Assembly (NCBI RefSeq): GCF_007679345.1
Contig: NZ_VEGH01000010.1
Span: 1 to 64,000, forward strand
Reading direction: 5' to 3'
Source: Cellulosimicrobium cellulans
GTDB taxonomy: Bacteria > Actinomycetota > Actinomycetes > Actinomycetales > Cellulomonadaceae
DNA: 64,000 nt
Below, one piece after another: positions 18,463 through 28,032 of this stretch; the first letter of the stretch is position 1; every line of letters begins with the position of its first letter. Made by a program: the position numbers and the translations under genes. Under the pieces are notes generated by a model, which was given only the letters and a program-made list of their open reading frames with translations, did no database searches and was not told the DNA's origin.

Positions 18463-21400
18463 GCCGTCACCGGCGCGACGGGGTTGCCGGTCCAGCGGCT
18501 GCCCGCCGGGATGGTCTCGCCGCGCAGCACGAGCGAGGCGGGGCCCACGGAGGCCCCCGCGCCGAGGGCCGCGGCGGGCAGGACCACGCCGTGCGGGCCC
18601 ACGCTGGCGCCGTCGTCCAGGCGGACGGTGTCGATGCTCATCACCCGATCATGGAACAGATGCGTCTGGAGCACGCACCCGCGGTTCACCGTCGCCCCGT
18701 CGCCGAGGGTCACGAGGTCGGCCTCGGGCAGCCAGTACGTCTCGCACCACGCCCCGCGCCCGATGCGGGAGCCGAGCGCCCGGAGCCACAGGGTCATGGC
18801 CGGCGAGCCGACCGTCGCCGGCCCGAGCCACGGGACGGCGACCACCTCGAGGAAGGCGTCGGCGAGCTCGTTGCGCCAGATGAACCCGCTCCACAGCGGG
18901 TGCTCCCCCGCGCGGATCCGGCCGACCAGCGCCCACTTGGCGACGACGGCCACGGCGCAGGCGAGCGCCGCGGCGCCCACGACCACCACCGGGGACAGCA
19001 GCGCCGCCGCGCCCAGGCCGCGCGCGTGCGCGACCTCGCCGAGGACCAGCAGCACCGCGACGCCGACCCCGAACGCCACCACGACCGCGAGCAGCCGGCA
19101 GGCCTCGACCAGCGCCCGGGCGACGCGCAGCCGCGTCGGCGGGTCGAACGTGCGGGAGGTGTCCGCGTCGCCCGGGGTGCGGCGCAGCGGCTCGGGCGGG
19201 GAGCCGAGCCAGGACGTGCCCGGCTTGGCCCGCTCGGGCGCGCCGGACAGCACCGCGACCAGCCCCCGCTTCGGCACCGCGCGCCCGGGCGCGATCATCC
19301 CGGAGTTGCCGAGGAAGGCGTACTTCCCGACCTTCGCCCGCTCGACGCGCAGCCAGCCGCGGCCGAGCTCGTAGGAGCCGATCAGCGTGTCGTCCGCGAG
19401 GAACGACCCGGCGCCGACCGAGGTGAGCGACGGGAGCATCAGCACGGTCGACGCCTCGACGTCCCGGCCGACCCGCGCCCCGAGCGCGCGCAGCCACAGC
19501 GGCGTCAGCGTGCTGGCGTACAGCGGGTAGAGCGTGCTGCGCGCGTCGTCCATGAGCCGCTGGGTGGCCCACACCTGCCAGCCGACCCGGCTGCGCACCG
19601 GGTGGTACCCCTCCGCGACGCCGATCCCGAGCACCCGGACGCCCGCGAGCGTCACCGCCGCGAGCACCGCGAACGACGCCAGCGCCGCGAGCGGGACGGC
19701 CCGCAGCGCGTCGTCCCACGCCCCGCCCCACGTCCCGGCGTCCCGCAGGTCCGCGGCCACCACGAGGAGCCCGACGACGGCCGCGACGACCGGCAGCGCG
19801 GCCAGCGCCGCGGCGGTGGCCCCGTACACGGCCACCCACCGGCGTCCCCGCGGCGCCCGGCCGGCGGGCCACGACTCGGCGGCCGGACCGACGAACGCCG
19901 CCGGGGAGCCCGCCCACAGCTCGCCCGGCGCGACGCCGGACAGCACCGCGGAGCCGGCGGCGACCTGCGCGCCCTGCCCGATCCGGACGCCCGGGGCGAG
20001 GGTGCTCCGGGTGCCGACGGTGGCGCGCTTGTCGATCCGCACCCGCCCGACGTGCAGCACGTCGCCGTCCAGCCAGTGGCCGCGCAGGTCGACCTCGGGC
20101 TCGACGGCGCACCGGTCGCCGAGGGTCAGCAGGCCGGTGACCGGTGGCGCGGTGTGCAGGTCCACGTCGGCGCCGACCTTCGCGCCGAGCGCGCGGGCGT
20201 ACACCGCGGTCCACGGCGCGCAGGACAGGTTCTCCGCGCCCGCCGCCGCGGCCCAGCTCTCGGCGAACCACAGCCGCAGGTGCACGGACCCGCCGCGCGG
20301 GTACCGGCCCGGCCGCAGCCCGCGGAGCAGGGTGCGCGCGACCAGGACCGTGGACCCCATCCGGCCGAGCGGGCTGATCAGCAGCACCCAGCCCAGCGCG
20401 AGCCACCACCACGAGGCCGGCACCGGCGTCAGCCACGGCACCAGGCCGGTGACCGCGAGCAGCTGCTCGGCCGCGAGCAGCCAGGTCAGCCAGCGGAGCC
20501 CGACCAGCGCCGCGAGCGGTACGCCGAGGAGCGTCTGGACCGCCTGCGCGCGCCGCGGCGTGGGCACGACGACCCGCTCGGCGACCGGCGCCGCGGGCTC
20601 GAGCTCGTCCAGCCGCCGGGCCAGGTCGGCCAGCCGCGGGTACTCGTACACGTCGGCGACGGTCACGGTGCCGAACCGCTCGCGCAGCGCGGACACGAGC
20701 TGCGCCGCGACCAGGCTGCCGCCGCCGGCGTCGAAGAAGTCGTCGTCCGGGCCGGCCACGGGCGCGCCCAGCGCGGCGGTCCAGCGCTCGGCGACCCAGG
20801 CCGCGGTGGGCGTGAGCCCCGCGGCTGGTCCGGCGCCCGCGTCCCCGCCGCCCGCGGCACCCGCGGGCGCGGCCCCGGGCAGCGGCCACGGGAGCGCGTC
20901 GCGGTCGACCTTGCCCGACCCGCGGGTCGGCAGCGCGTCGACGACCCCGAGCAGCGGCACCAGCGCCGCCGGGAGCACCGCGCGCAGCCGGGTCCGGGCG
21001 TCCGCGAGGTCGAGCGTCGTCCCCTCGGCCGGCACCAGGTACCCGGCCAGCACCGCCGTCCCCGCGGGCGTGCGACGCACCGCGACGGCCGCGCCGGCGA
21101 CGCCCGGCAGCCCGCCCAGCGCCGCCTCGACCTCGCCCAGCTCGATCCGCCGGCCGCCGATCTTGACCTGGTCGTCCGCGCGCCCGACGAACAGCAGCCC
21201 CGCGCGGTCCAGCCGGACCACGTCGCCGCTGCGGTAGGCGCGGTCCCAGCCGAGCCCGGGCGCGGGGGCGTACTTCTGGGCGTCCTTGGCCGGGTCCAGG
21301 TACCGCGCCAGGCCGACGCCGCCGATGATCAGCTCGCCGGTCTCGCCCTCCGCGACCGGCGTGCCGTCCTCGCCGACGACCGCGAGGTCCCAGCCGTCGA

Positions 21401-22361
21401 GCGCCAGCCCGATCCGGACCGGACCCTCGCCGGTCATCCTGGCCGCGCACGCCACGACGGTCGCCTCGGTCGGCCCGTAGGTGTTCCACACCTCCCGGTC
21501 CGGGGTGACCAGCCGCGCCGCGAGCTCGGGCGGGCACGCCTCGCCGCCGAAGATCAGCAGCCGCACGCCGGCCAGCTCCTCGGAGCGCCACAGCCCGGCG
21601 AGGGTCGGCACCGTCGAGATGACGGTGATCTGCTGCGCGACCAGCCACGGCCCGAGGTCCATCCCGGTGCGGACCAGCGCGCGGGGCGCGGGCACCAGGC
21701 AGGCGCCGTGCGCCCACGCGAGCCACATCTCCTCGCAGCTCGCGTCGAACGCCACCGACAGTCCCGCGAGCACCCGGTCGCCGGGGCCGAGCGGCGCGCC
21801 GGCGAGGAACAGCCGGGCCTCGGCGTCGACGAACGCCGCCGCGGACCGGTGCGTCACGGCCACGCCCTTGGGCGCGCCCGTGGACCCGGAGGTGAAGATG
21901 ATCCAGGCGTCGTCGCCGAGCCCCGGGCCGCGCACCGCCGCAGCAGCGGCCGCCCCGCGCCGCCGCCCGGCCGCGACCAGCGCCGGCAGGTCGCCCTCGG
22001 CCAGCACCCGGTCGACCGCCGCCTCGGCGAACACGGTCCGCGCGCGCTCGTCCGGGTCGTCGACGTCCACCGGCACGTAGGCGGCGCCCGCGGCGAGCAC
22101 CGCCAGGATCGCCGTGTACAGCTCGGCGATGCCGGACGGCACCCGCACGCCGACCCGCGAGCCCGGCCCGATGCCCTCGGCCGCCAGCGCCGCCGCGGCG
22201 GCCCGCACCACCGCGTCGAGCTCGGCGTACGTCAGCACGGTCGTGCCGTCGTCGATCGCCGGGGCGTCGCCGTGCGCCGCGACCGTCGCCGCCAGCACGT
22301 CCGCCAGGGTCCGCGGCGCAGGCGCCAGCCCCGACCGCAGCAGCCCGTCCGGTTCGCCCAC
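18459..22361 (-). CDS. Pls/PosA-family non-ribosomal peptide synthetase, lysine-type adenylation pocket
   Basis: 1300 residues, the usual size of this family: adenylation domain (about 1-490), carrier domain (about 520-590, DDDFFDAGGGSLVAAQL with Ser near 545), then paired membrane segments alternating with three left-handed-helix acyltransferase-like modules. Core motifs: IIFTSGSTGAPKG, FDASCEEMW, NTYGPTEATV, YRSGDVV and SGKVDRDALPW. Pocket residues aligned to GrsA 235-517 read D-A-E-S-I-G-T-V-V-K; as I recall, lysine pockets have this form. Streptomyces Pls, with this layout, makes epsilon-poly-L-lysine. There is no condensation or thioesterase domain. GTG at 22361 follows GGAGGA. Product is inferred. 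Confidence 0.88.
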   Translation of the reverse strand: MGEPDGLLRSGLAPAPRTLADVLAATVAAHGDAPAIDDGTTVLTYAELDAVVRAAAAALAAEGIGPGSRVGVRVPSGIAELYTAILAVLAAGAAYVPVDVDDPDERARTVFAEAAVDRVLAEGDLPALVAAGRRRGAAAAAAVRGPGLGDDAWIIFTSGSTGAPKGVAVTHRSAAAFVDAEARLFLAGAPLGPGDRVLAGLSVAFDASCEEMWLAWAHGACLVPAPRALVRTGMDLGPWLVAQQITVISTVPTLAGLWRSEELAGVRLLIFGGEACPPELAARLVTPDREVWNTYGPTEATVVACAARMTGEGPVRIGLALDGWDLAVVGEDGTPVAEGETGELIIGGVGLARYLDPAKDAQKYAPAPGLGWDRAYRSGDVVRLDRAGLLFVGRADDQVKIGGRRIELGEVEAALGGLPGVAGAAVAVRRTPAGTAVLAGYLVPAEGTTLDLADARTRLRAVLPAALVPLLGVVDALPTRGSGKVDRDALPWPLPGAAPAGAAGGGDAGAGPAAGLTPTAAWVAERWTAALGAPVAGPDDDFFDAGGGSLVAAQLVSALRERFGTVTVADVYEYPRLADLARRLDELEPAAPVAERVVVPTPRRAQAVQTLLGVPLAALVGLRWLTWLLAAEQLLAVTGLVPWLTPVPASWWWLALGWVLLISPLGRMGSTVLVARTLLRGLRPGRYPRGGSVHLRLWFAESWAAAAGAENLSCAPWTAVYARALGAKVGADVDLHTAPPVTGLLTLGDRCAVEPEVDLRGHWLDGDVLHVGRVRIDKRATVGTRSTLAPGVRIGQGAQVAAGSAVLSGVAPGELWAGSPAAFVGPAAESWPAGRAPRGRRWVAVYGATAAALAALPVVAAVVGLLVVAADLRDAGTWGGAWDDALRAVPLAALASFAVLAAVTLAGVRVLGIGVAEGYHPVRSRVGWQVWATQRLMDDARSTLYPLYASTLTPLWLRALGARVGRDVEASTVLMLPSLTSVGAGSFLADDTLIGSYELGRGWLRVERAKVGKYAFLGNSGMIAPGRAVPKRGLVAVLSGAPERAKPGTSWLGSPPEPLRRTPGDADTSRTFDPPTRLRVARALVEACRLLAVVVAFGVGVAVLLVLGEVAHARGLGAAALLSPVVVVGAAALACAVAVVAKWALVGRIRAGEHPLWSGFIWRNELADAFLEVVAVPWLGPATVGSPAMTLWLRALGSRIGRGAWCETYWLPEADLVTLGDGATVNRGCVLQTHLFHDRVMSIDTVRLDDGASVGPHGVVLPAAALGAGASVGPASLVLRGETIPAGSRWTGNPVAPVTA

Positions 22362-22412
22362 GTGTTCCTCCCGCCCGTCGGCCGCGCCACGTCCCGGGCG
22401 GCCGACGGGCAC

Positions 22413-22421
22413 TGTGACACA
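22413..22421. promoter_or_regulatory. Short inverted repeat between the synthetase and valS genes
   Basis: TGTGACACA (4-bp arms around A) lies in the 180-nt divergent gap, 52 nt upstream of the synthetase start. Too short to assign to a regulator. Confidence 0.2.
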
Positions 22422-22541
22422 CGGTCCGCGCCGCCGCCGCGCCGGCCCGCGACCGTTCACCGGGGCGTCGCCCGGCGTTCGCGTCCCGGTCACCGGCCGC
22501 CGCGTCGGGAGAACCCCCGACATCTGGGAAGATGTGTGCCC

Positions 22542-25250
22542 ATGACCGACCTGTCCCCCGCCGCCACGCCCGCCGCACCCCCGACGACCGCCGCCGCGGC
22601 CGTACGCGCGGTGCGCGAGGTACCGGACCGGGTGTCGCTCGACGGCGTCGAGGACCGCTGGGACGGCGCGTGGACCGAGCAGGGCACGTACGCGTTCGAC
22701 CGGTCGAAGACCCGCGAGCAGGTGTACTCCATCGACACCCCGCCGCCCACCGTCTCCGGCTCGCTGCACGTGGGCCACGTGTTCTCGTACACGCACACCG
22801 ACGTCGTCGCCCGGTACCGCCGGATGCGCGGCGCCGAGGTGTTCTACCCGATGGGCTGGGACGACAACGGCCTGCCCACCGAGCGCCGCGTGCAGAACTA
22901 CTTCGGCGTGCGCTGCGACCCGTCGCTCCCCTACGACGAGACCTTCGAGCCCCCGCACGTCGGCGGCGAGGGCAAGAGCGTCAAGGCCGCCGACCAGGTG
23001 CCGATCAGCCGCCGGAACTTCGTCGAGCTGTGCGAGCGGCTGACCGTCGAGGACGAGCAGCAGTTCGAGGCGCTGTGGCGCCGGCTCGGCCTGTCGGTCG
23101 ACTGGTCGCGCACCTACCAGACGATCTCCGGCGAGGCCCGCGCCGTCGCCCAGCAGGCGTTCCTGCGCAACCTCGCCCGCGGCGAGGCGTACCAGGCCGA
23201 GGCGCCGGGCCTGTGGGACGTGACGTTCCAGACCGCCGTGGCGCAGGCCGAGCTCGAGGCCCGGGACTACCCGGGCGCGTTCCACAAGGTCGCGTTCCAC
23301 CGCGACGGCGCCGACCCGGTGTTCATCGAGACCACCCGCCCCGAGCTGCTGCCCGCCGTGGTCGCGCTCATCGCGCACCCCGACGACGAGCGCTACCAGC
23401 ACCTGTTCGGCACGACGGTGACCAGCCCGCTGTTCGGCGTCGAGGTCCCCGTGCTGGCCCACCCGGCCGCCGAGCCGGACAAGGGCGCGGGCATCGCGAT
23501 GTGCTGCACCTTCGGCGACCTGACCGACGTGCAGTGGTGGCGCGAGCTGCAGCTGCCGACCCGCTCGGTGATCGGCCGCGACGGCCGCCTGGTGCGGGAC
23601 ACCCCGGACTGGATCACGGACGAGGCCGGCCGCGCGCTGTACGGCGAGCTGGCCGGCAAGACGACGTTCTCGGCGCGCGAGGCGGTCGTGGCCGGCCTGC
23701 GCGAGTCGGGCGACCTGGACGGCGAGCCGCAGGCGACCCAGCGCAAGGCGAACTTCTTCGAGAAGGGCGACAAGCCGCTCGAGATCGTCACCTCGCGCCA
23801 GTGGTACATCCGCAACGGCGGCCGGGACGCCGACCTCCGCGAGCAGCTGCTCGCCCGCGGCACCGAGCTCGGCTTCCACCCCGACTTCATGCGGGTGCGG
23901 TACGAGAACTGGGTCGGCGGCCTGAACGGCGACTGGCTCGTCTCCCGCCAGCGGTTCTTCGGCGTGCCGTTCCCGGTCTGGTACCCCGTGTCGGCCGAGG
24001 GCGAGGTCGACCACGACCACCCGATCCTGCCGGCCGAGGACCAGCTGCCGGTCGACCCGTCGTCCGACGTGCCCGCCGGCTACACCGCCGAGCAGCGCGG
24101 CGTCCCGGGCGGCTTCGTCGGCGACCCCGACATCATGGACACCTGGGCGACGTCGTCGCTGTCCCCGCAGATCGCGGGCGGCTGGCGGTCCGACCCCGAC
24201 CTGTTCGAGCGGGTGTTCCCGATGGACCTGCGCCCGCAGGGGCAGGACATCATCCGCACCTGGCTGTTCTCGACGGTCGTGCGCTCGCACCTGGAGCACG
24301 GCTCGCTGCCGTGGAAGGACGCGGCGATCTCCGGCTGGATCCTGGACCCCGACCGCAAGAAGATGTCGAAGTCCAAGGGCAACGTCGTCACGCCGATGGG
24401 CCTGCTCGAGGAGCACGGCTCGGACGCGGTCCGGTACTGGGCGGCCTCGGCCCGCCTGGGCACCGACGCGGCGTTCGAGGTCGGCCAGATGAAGATCGGC
24501 CGCCGCCTGGCGATCAAGGTGCTCAACGCGTCGAAGTTCGCGCTGTCGTTCGGCCCCGCCGCGCAGGGCGCGTCCGCGCTCGACGCCTCGCTGGTCACCG
24601 TGCCGCTGGACCGGGCGATGCTCGCGGGCCTGGCCGACGTGGTCGACCGCGCGACCGCCGCCCTGGAGGCGTACGACCACACCCGCGCCCTGGAGCTCAC
24701 CGAGACGTTCTTCTGGACGTTCTGCGACGACTACCTGGAGCTGGTGAAGGACCGCGCGTACGGCGCCGGTGCCGAGGCCTCCGACGTGACGCCGGAGACC
24801 GCCTCGGCGCGCGCCGCGCTGAACGTGGCGCTCGACGTGCTGCTCCGGCTGTTCGCCCCGGTGCTGCCGTTCGCCACCGAGGAGGTCTGGTCCTGGTGGC
24901 GCGAGGGCTCGGTGCACCGCGCGCCGTGGCCGGTCGCGGAGCCGCTGCGCGCCGCCGCGGGCGACGGGGACCCGGCCGTGGTCGCCGCCGCCGGCGCCGC
25001 GCTCGCCGCGCTGCGCAAGGTGAAGTCCGAGGCGAAGGTCTCGATGCGGACCGAGATCCTGCGGGCCCGCCTCGAGGTGCCGGCGGCGCTGCTGCCGGGC
25101 GTGCAGGTGGCGCTGGGCGACGTCCGCGCCGCGGGCCGGGCCACCGGGGACCTCGACGTCGTCGAGGTGCCGGACGCCCCGGACGCGACGGTCGTCGCCC
25201 GCGACGCCGAGCTGCTCCCCCCGGAGCCGAAGCAGAAGCCGACGGCCTGA
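22542..25250 (+). CDS. valS: Valyl-tRNA synthetase, archaeal-type
   Basis: 902 residues. Class Ia synthetase charging tRNA-Val in the cytoplasm. The HIGH motif is in PPPTVSGSLHVGHVFSYTH and KMSKS in DRKKMSKSKGN. The sequence after HIGH reads GWDDNGLPTERRVQ instead of the bacterial GTDHAGIATQ form, the editing region has TRPELLPAVVALIAHPDDERY with TFGDLTDVQWW, and the C-terminus lacks the long coiled-coil arm of bacterial ValS. These are features of the archaeal/rickettsial ValS branch, so past transfer is likely. ATG at 22542 without a strong Shine-Dalgarno site. Single gene with a terminator at 25270. Confidence 0.92.
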   Translation: MTDLSPAATPAAPPTTAAAAVRAVREVPDRVSLDGVEDRWDGAWTEQGTYAFDRSKTREQVYSIDTPPPTVSGSLHVGHVFSYTHTDVVARYRRMRGAEVFYPMGWDDNGLPTERRVQNYFGVRCDPSLPYDETFEPPHVGGEGKSVKAADQVPISRRNFVELCERLTVEDEQQFEALWRRLGLSVDWSRTYQTISGEARAVAQQAFLRNLARGEAYQAEAPGLWDVTFQTAVAQAELEARDYPGAFHKVAFHRDGADPVFIETTRPELLPAVVALIAHPDDERYQHLFGTTVTSPLFGVEVPVLAHPAAEPDKGAGIAMCCTFGDLTDVQWWRELQLPTRSVIGRDGRLVRDTPDWITDEAGRALYGELAGKTTFSAREAVVAGLRESGDLDGEPQATQRKANFFEKGDKPLEIVTSRQWYIRNGGRDADLREQLLARGTELGFHPDFMRVRYENWVGGLNGDWLVSRQRFFGVPFPVWYPVSAEGEVDHDHPILPAEDQLPVDPSSDVPAGYTAEQRGVPGGFVGDPDIMDTWATSSLSPQIAGGWRSDPDLFERVFPMDLRPQGQDIIRTWLFSTVVRSHLEHGSLPWKDAAISGWILDPDRKKMSKSKGNVVTPMGLLEEHGSDAVRYWAASARLGTDAAFEVGQMKIGRRLAIKVLNASKFALSFGPAAQGASALDASLVTVPLDRAMLAGLADVVDRATAALEAYDHTRALELTETFFWTFCDDYLELVKDRAYGAGAEASDVTPETASARAALNVALDVLLRLFAPVLPFATEEVWSWWREGSVHRAPWPVAEPLRAAAGDGDPAVVAAAGAALAALRKVKSEAKVSMRTEILRARLEVPAALLPGVQVALGDVRAAGRATGDLDVVEVPDAPDATVVARDAELLPPEPKQKPTA

Positions 25251-25269
25251 CCGCCGCCCGGCACCCGCT

Positions 25270-25305
25270 CGCGAGGGCGCACCCACACCGGGGTGCGCCC
25301 TCGCG
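25270..25305 (+). terminator. Terminator of valS
   Basis: Perfect 15-bp stem (25270-25284 with 25291-25305) and a 6-nt loop, 20 nt after the valS stop. No U-tract, as is common in actinobacteria. Confidence 0.7.
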
Positions 25306-25345
25306 GCGTCGTGGCACCCTGGGACTCTCGTCCCACCCCGGTGGG

Positions 25346-25376
25346 TTCTGCATACGTATCCTCGCCGATGTATAGT
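25346..25376 (+). promoter_or_regulatory. Promoter of the amino-acid ABC operon with an embedded palindrome
   Basis: TATAGT at 25371-25376 is a near-consensus -10; TTCTGC at 25346-25351 is a possible -35 (19-nt spacer). The perfect palindrome ATACGTAT (25352-25359) sits in the spacer, the place of a repressor site. Confidence 0.55.
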
Positions 25377-25411
25377 TGTGCGGCCGTCCGTCCCCCACGA
25401 GGAGTCACTCC

Positions 25412-26236
25412 ATGCGCACCCGCACCCTCGCCGCTCTGCCCGCCGCCGTCGCGGCGGCGCTGCTGCTCGCCTCCTGCGGCGGGAGCGGCGACGACACCGC
25501 CGCGTCCGACGGCGGGGTCCAGCTCGTCAGCGACGGCACGCTGACCGTCTGCACCAACCCGCCGTACGAGCCGTTCGAGTACGAGGAGGACGGCGAGGTC
25601 GTCGGCCTCGACATCGCGATCGTGAACGAGGTCGCCACCGACCTGGGCGTCACGCTCACCACCAAGGTGACCCCCTTCGAGGGCATCCAGTCGGGCGCGG
25701 ACCTCAACACGGACAACTGCGACGTCGTCGCCTCCGGCATCACCATCACCCCGGAGCGCCAGCAGAAGATCGACTTCTCCGACCCGTACTTCGACGCCGA
25801 CCAGGGCCTGCTGGTCCCGGAGGGCTCGGACCTCGACAGCGTCGAGGCGCTCGAGGGCAAGACGATCGGCGTGCAGCAGGCGACCACCGGCGAGACCTGG
25901 GCCACCGACAACGGCCTGCAGACCGTCCAGTTCGAGGACCTCGGCCTGCAGATCCAGGCGCTCAAGACCGGCCAGGTCGACGCGGTCGTCAACGACATCG
26001 CCGTGCTCGGCCCGTACGTCTCCGAGGGCTTCGAGGTCAGCGCGAACTTCTCCACCGGCGAGCAGTACGGCCTCGGCGTGAAGCAGGGCAACACCGCGCT
26101 GCTCGACCAGATCAACGCCACCCTCGAGCGGATCCGCGAGGACGGCACCTACGACGAGCTGTACACCCAGTACATCGGCACCGCCCCGATGACCTCGGAG
26201 ACCGCGTCGGCGTCGCCGAGCCCGTCGGACGGCTGA
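25412..26236 (+). CDS. Polar amino-acid ABC transporter, substrate-binding lipoprotein
   Basis: 274 residues, SBP family 3 (glutamine/glutamate/lysine-type). Lipoprotein signal with lipobox LLASC; mature part has VCTNPPYEPFEYEEDGEVVGLDI, GITITPERQQKIDFSDPYFDAD and GQVDAVVNDIAVL. ATG at 25412 follows GAGGAG. First of three overlapping or abutting genes. Ligand class is clear, exact amino acid is not; the acidic linker and tail are ordinary. Confidence 0.9.
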   Translation: MRTRTLAALPAAVAAALLLASCGGSGDDTAASDGGVQLVSDGTLTVCTNPPYEPFEYEEDGEVVGLDIAIVNEVATDLGVTLTTKVTPFEGIQSGADLNTDNCDVVASGITITPERQQKIDFSDPYFDADQGLLVPEGSDLDSVEALEGKTIGVQQATTGETWATDNGLQTVQFEDLGLQIQALKTGQVDAVVNDIAVLGPYVSEGFEVSANFSTGEQYGLGVKQGNTALLDQINATLERIREDGTYDELYTQYIGTAPMTSETASASPSPSDG

Positions 26237-26237
26237 C

Positions 26238-27080
26238 GTGACGACCACCTCCACCCCGGCGCCCGGGACGCTGCCCGCGTCCCGGCGCCGGTGGAGCCCG
26301 CGCCGGCGCGCTCGGGCGTTCCGGCTCGCGCAGTACGCGCTGCTCGCGGTCGTCCTCGTGGTCGTCGCGCTGGCGATCGACTGGGAGGACGTCGGCACCA
26401 ACTTCTTCAACGCCGACGCCGCTGCCACGATCGCCGAGCGCATCCCCGCCGCGTTCCTCAAGACGCTCGAGTACACGTTCGCCGGGTTCGCCGTGGGCCT
26501 GTCGCTGGGCACCGTGCTCGCACTCATGCGGCTGTCCTCGGTGGGCCTCTACCGCTGGCTCGCGATCGTCTACATCGAGTTCTTCCGCGGCATCCCGGCG
26601 CTGCTCGTGGTGATCTCCTTCGGCTACGCCGTTCCGATCGCCTTCGGCGTGAACATCCCGTCGGTCACCCTGAAGGCCGCGCTCGCGCTGGGCCTGGTGT
26701 CCGCCGCGTACATCGCCGAGACGCTCCGCGCCGGCCTGCAGGCCGTCCCGAAGGGGCAGGTCGAGGCCGCCCGGTCGCTGGGCATGTCCCACGGACGCAC
26801 GCTGCGCCAGGTGGTCGTCCCGCAGGCGTTCCGGATCGTGCTCCCGCCGATGACGAACGAGTTCATCCTGCTGACCAAGGACACCTCCCTGGTGTTCCTG
26901 CTCGGCCTGACCGCCAACGAGTTCGACCTCACCAAGATCGGCCGCGACGCGCTCAACAACGCGCAGGGCGGCCTGACGCCGCTGTTCCTCATCGGCGCCT
27001 GCTACCTGCTCATCACGCTCCCCCTGGGCCAGCTCGCGCGGTACCTGGAGAAGCGCACCGGCGCGAGGAGCCGCACATGA
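26238..27080 (+). CDS. Polar amino-acid ABC transporter, permease
   Basis: 280 residues. After a basic N-terminal tail come about five membrane segments of the His/Glu/Gln/Arg permease type: [32 protein letters not shown], and the EAA loop [23 protein letters not shown] at 26238 starts 1 nt after the binding-protein stop; the end overlaps the ATPase ATG (ATGA). Partner of the flanking genes. Confidence 0.92.
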   Translation: MTTTSTPAPGTLPASRRRWSPRRRARAFRLAQYALLAVVLVVVALAIDWEDVGTNFFNADAAATIAERIPAAFLKTLEYTFAGFAVGLSLGTVLALMRLSSVGLYRWLAIVYIEFFRGIPALLVVISFGYAVPIAFGVNIPSVTLKAALALGLVSAAYIAETLRAGLQAVPKGQVEAARSLGMSHGRTLRQVVVPQAFRIVLPPMTNEFILLTKDTSLVFLLGLTANEFDLTKIGRDALNNAQGGLTPLFLIGACYLLITLPLGQLARYLEKRTGARSRT

Positions 27081-27853
27081 CCGCCGCCGCACCGACCGGC
27101 GCCCCCGTGGTCCGGATCGCCGGCCTCCGCAAGGCGTTCGGCGAGCGCGAGGTGCTCACCGGCATCGACCTGGACGTGCACGCCGGCGAGGTCGTCTGCG
27201 TCATCGGCCCGTCGGGCTCCGGCAAGTCCACGCTGCTGCGCTGCGTCAACCTGCTCGAGCAGCCGACCGGCGGCGACGTCGAGGTGCTGGGCGTCGACGT
27301 GACCGACCCGGACGTCGACATCGACCAGGTCCGCACGCACGTCGGCATGGTGTTCCAGCAGTTCAACCTGTTCGCGCACAAGACCGTGCTGGAGAACTGC
27401 ACGATGGCGCAGCGGGGCGTCCTCAAGCGCTCCGCGGCAGAGGCGGACCGGATCGCCCGCGCCAACCTCGAGCGCGTCGGCCTCGCGGACCGCGCGGACG
27501 CCCACCCGGCGCAGCTGTCCGGCGGCCAGCAGCAGCGGGTCGCGATCGCCCGGGCGCTGTCGATGGACCCGCAGCTCATGCTGTTCGACGAGCCGACCTC
27601 GGCCCTCGACCCGGAGCTGGTCGGCGACGTGCTCGGCGTCATGCGCGACCTGGCCGACGCCGGCATGACGATGATCGTGGTGACGCACGAGATGGCGTTC
27701 GCCCGGGACGTCGGCGACCGCGTCGTGTTCATGGACGGCGGCGTCATCGTCGAGGACGGCCCCGCGGACCAGGTGATCGGGGCGCCCCGCGAGGCGCGCA
27801 CCCGCACGTTCCTGCAGCGGGTGCTCGACCCGACGCACACCGACGTGGCCTGA
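27077..27853 (+). CDS. Polar amino-acid ABC transporter, ATP-binding protein
   Basis: 258 residues, GlnQ-type ATPase. Walker [15 protein letters not shown]-loop [17 protein letters not shown], signature [15 protein letters not shown], Walker [21 protein letters not shown] and switch His in [18 protein letters not shown] precedes the ATG inside the permease end. It drives the preceding permease. Confidence 0.93.
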   Translation: MTAAAPTGAPVVRIAGLRKAFGEREVLTGIDLDVHAGEVVCVIGPSGSGKSTLLRCVNLLEQPTGGDVEVLGVDVTDPDVDIDQVRTHVGMVFQQFNLFAHKTVLENCTMAQRGVLKRSAAEADRIARANLERVGLADRADAHPAQLSGGQQQRVAIARALSMDPQLMLFDEPTSALDPELVGDVLGVMRDLADAGMTMIVVTHEMAFARDVGDRVVFMDGGVIVEDGPADQVIGAPREARTRTFLQRVLDPTHTDVA

Positions 27854-28032
27854 CGGCCCGCGCCGCGCACGACCGCACCGGGTCGTCGGGATCCCACGAT
27901 CCCGGCGGCCCGGTCTTGTCGCCGGGGGTCCCGGGTCGGCGCACAGGCGGCCGATACCATGGCGCGAACGGTCGTCGCCGCTCGTCAGCGCGGTGCGGCC
28001 CCGGTCCCCCGACCCCCGCACCAGGAGCACCG

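Noticed and set aside
18138..22541. A plus-strand open frame running into valS
   Set aside because: Antisense of the synthetase. ValS homology begins just after ATG 22542; the upstream part is low-complexity Arg/Ala/Gly.
22362..22541. T-box leader before valS
   Set aside because: No T-box sequence or stem I specifier was seen in the 180 nt.
22362..25286. A minus-strand open frame of almost 1000 codons opposite valS, continuous with the peptide synthetase frame
   Set aside because: It is the antisense of valS; the composition is repetitive Arg/Val/Gly/Asp, and the synthetase has a good start with GGAGGA at 22361.
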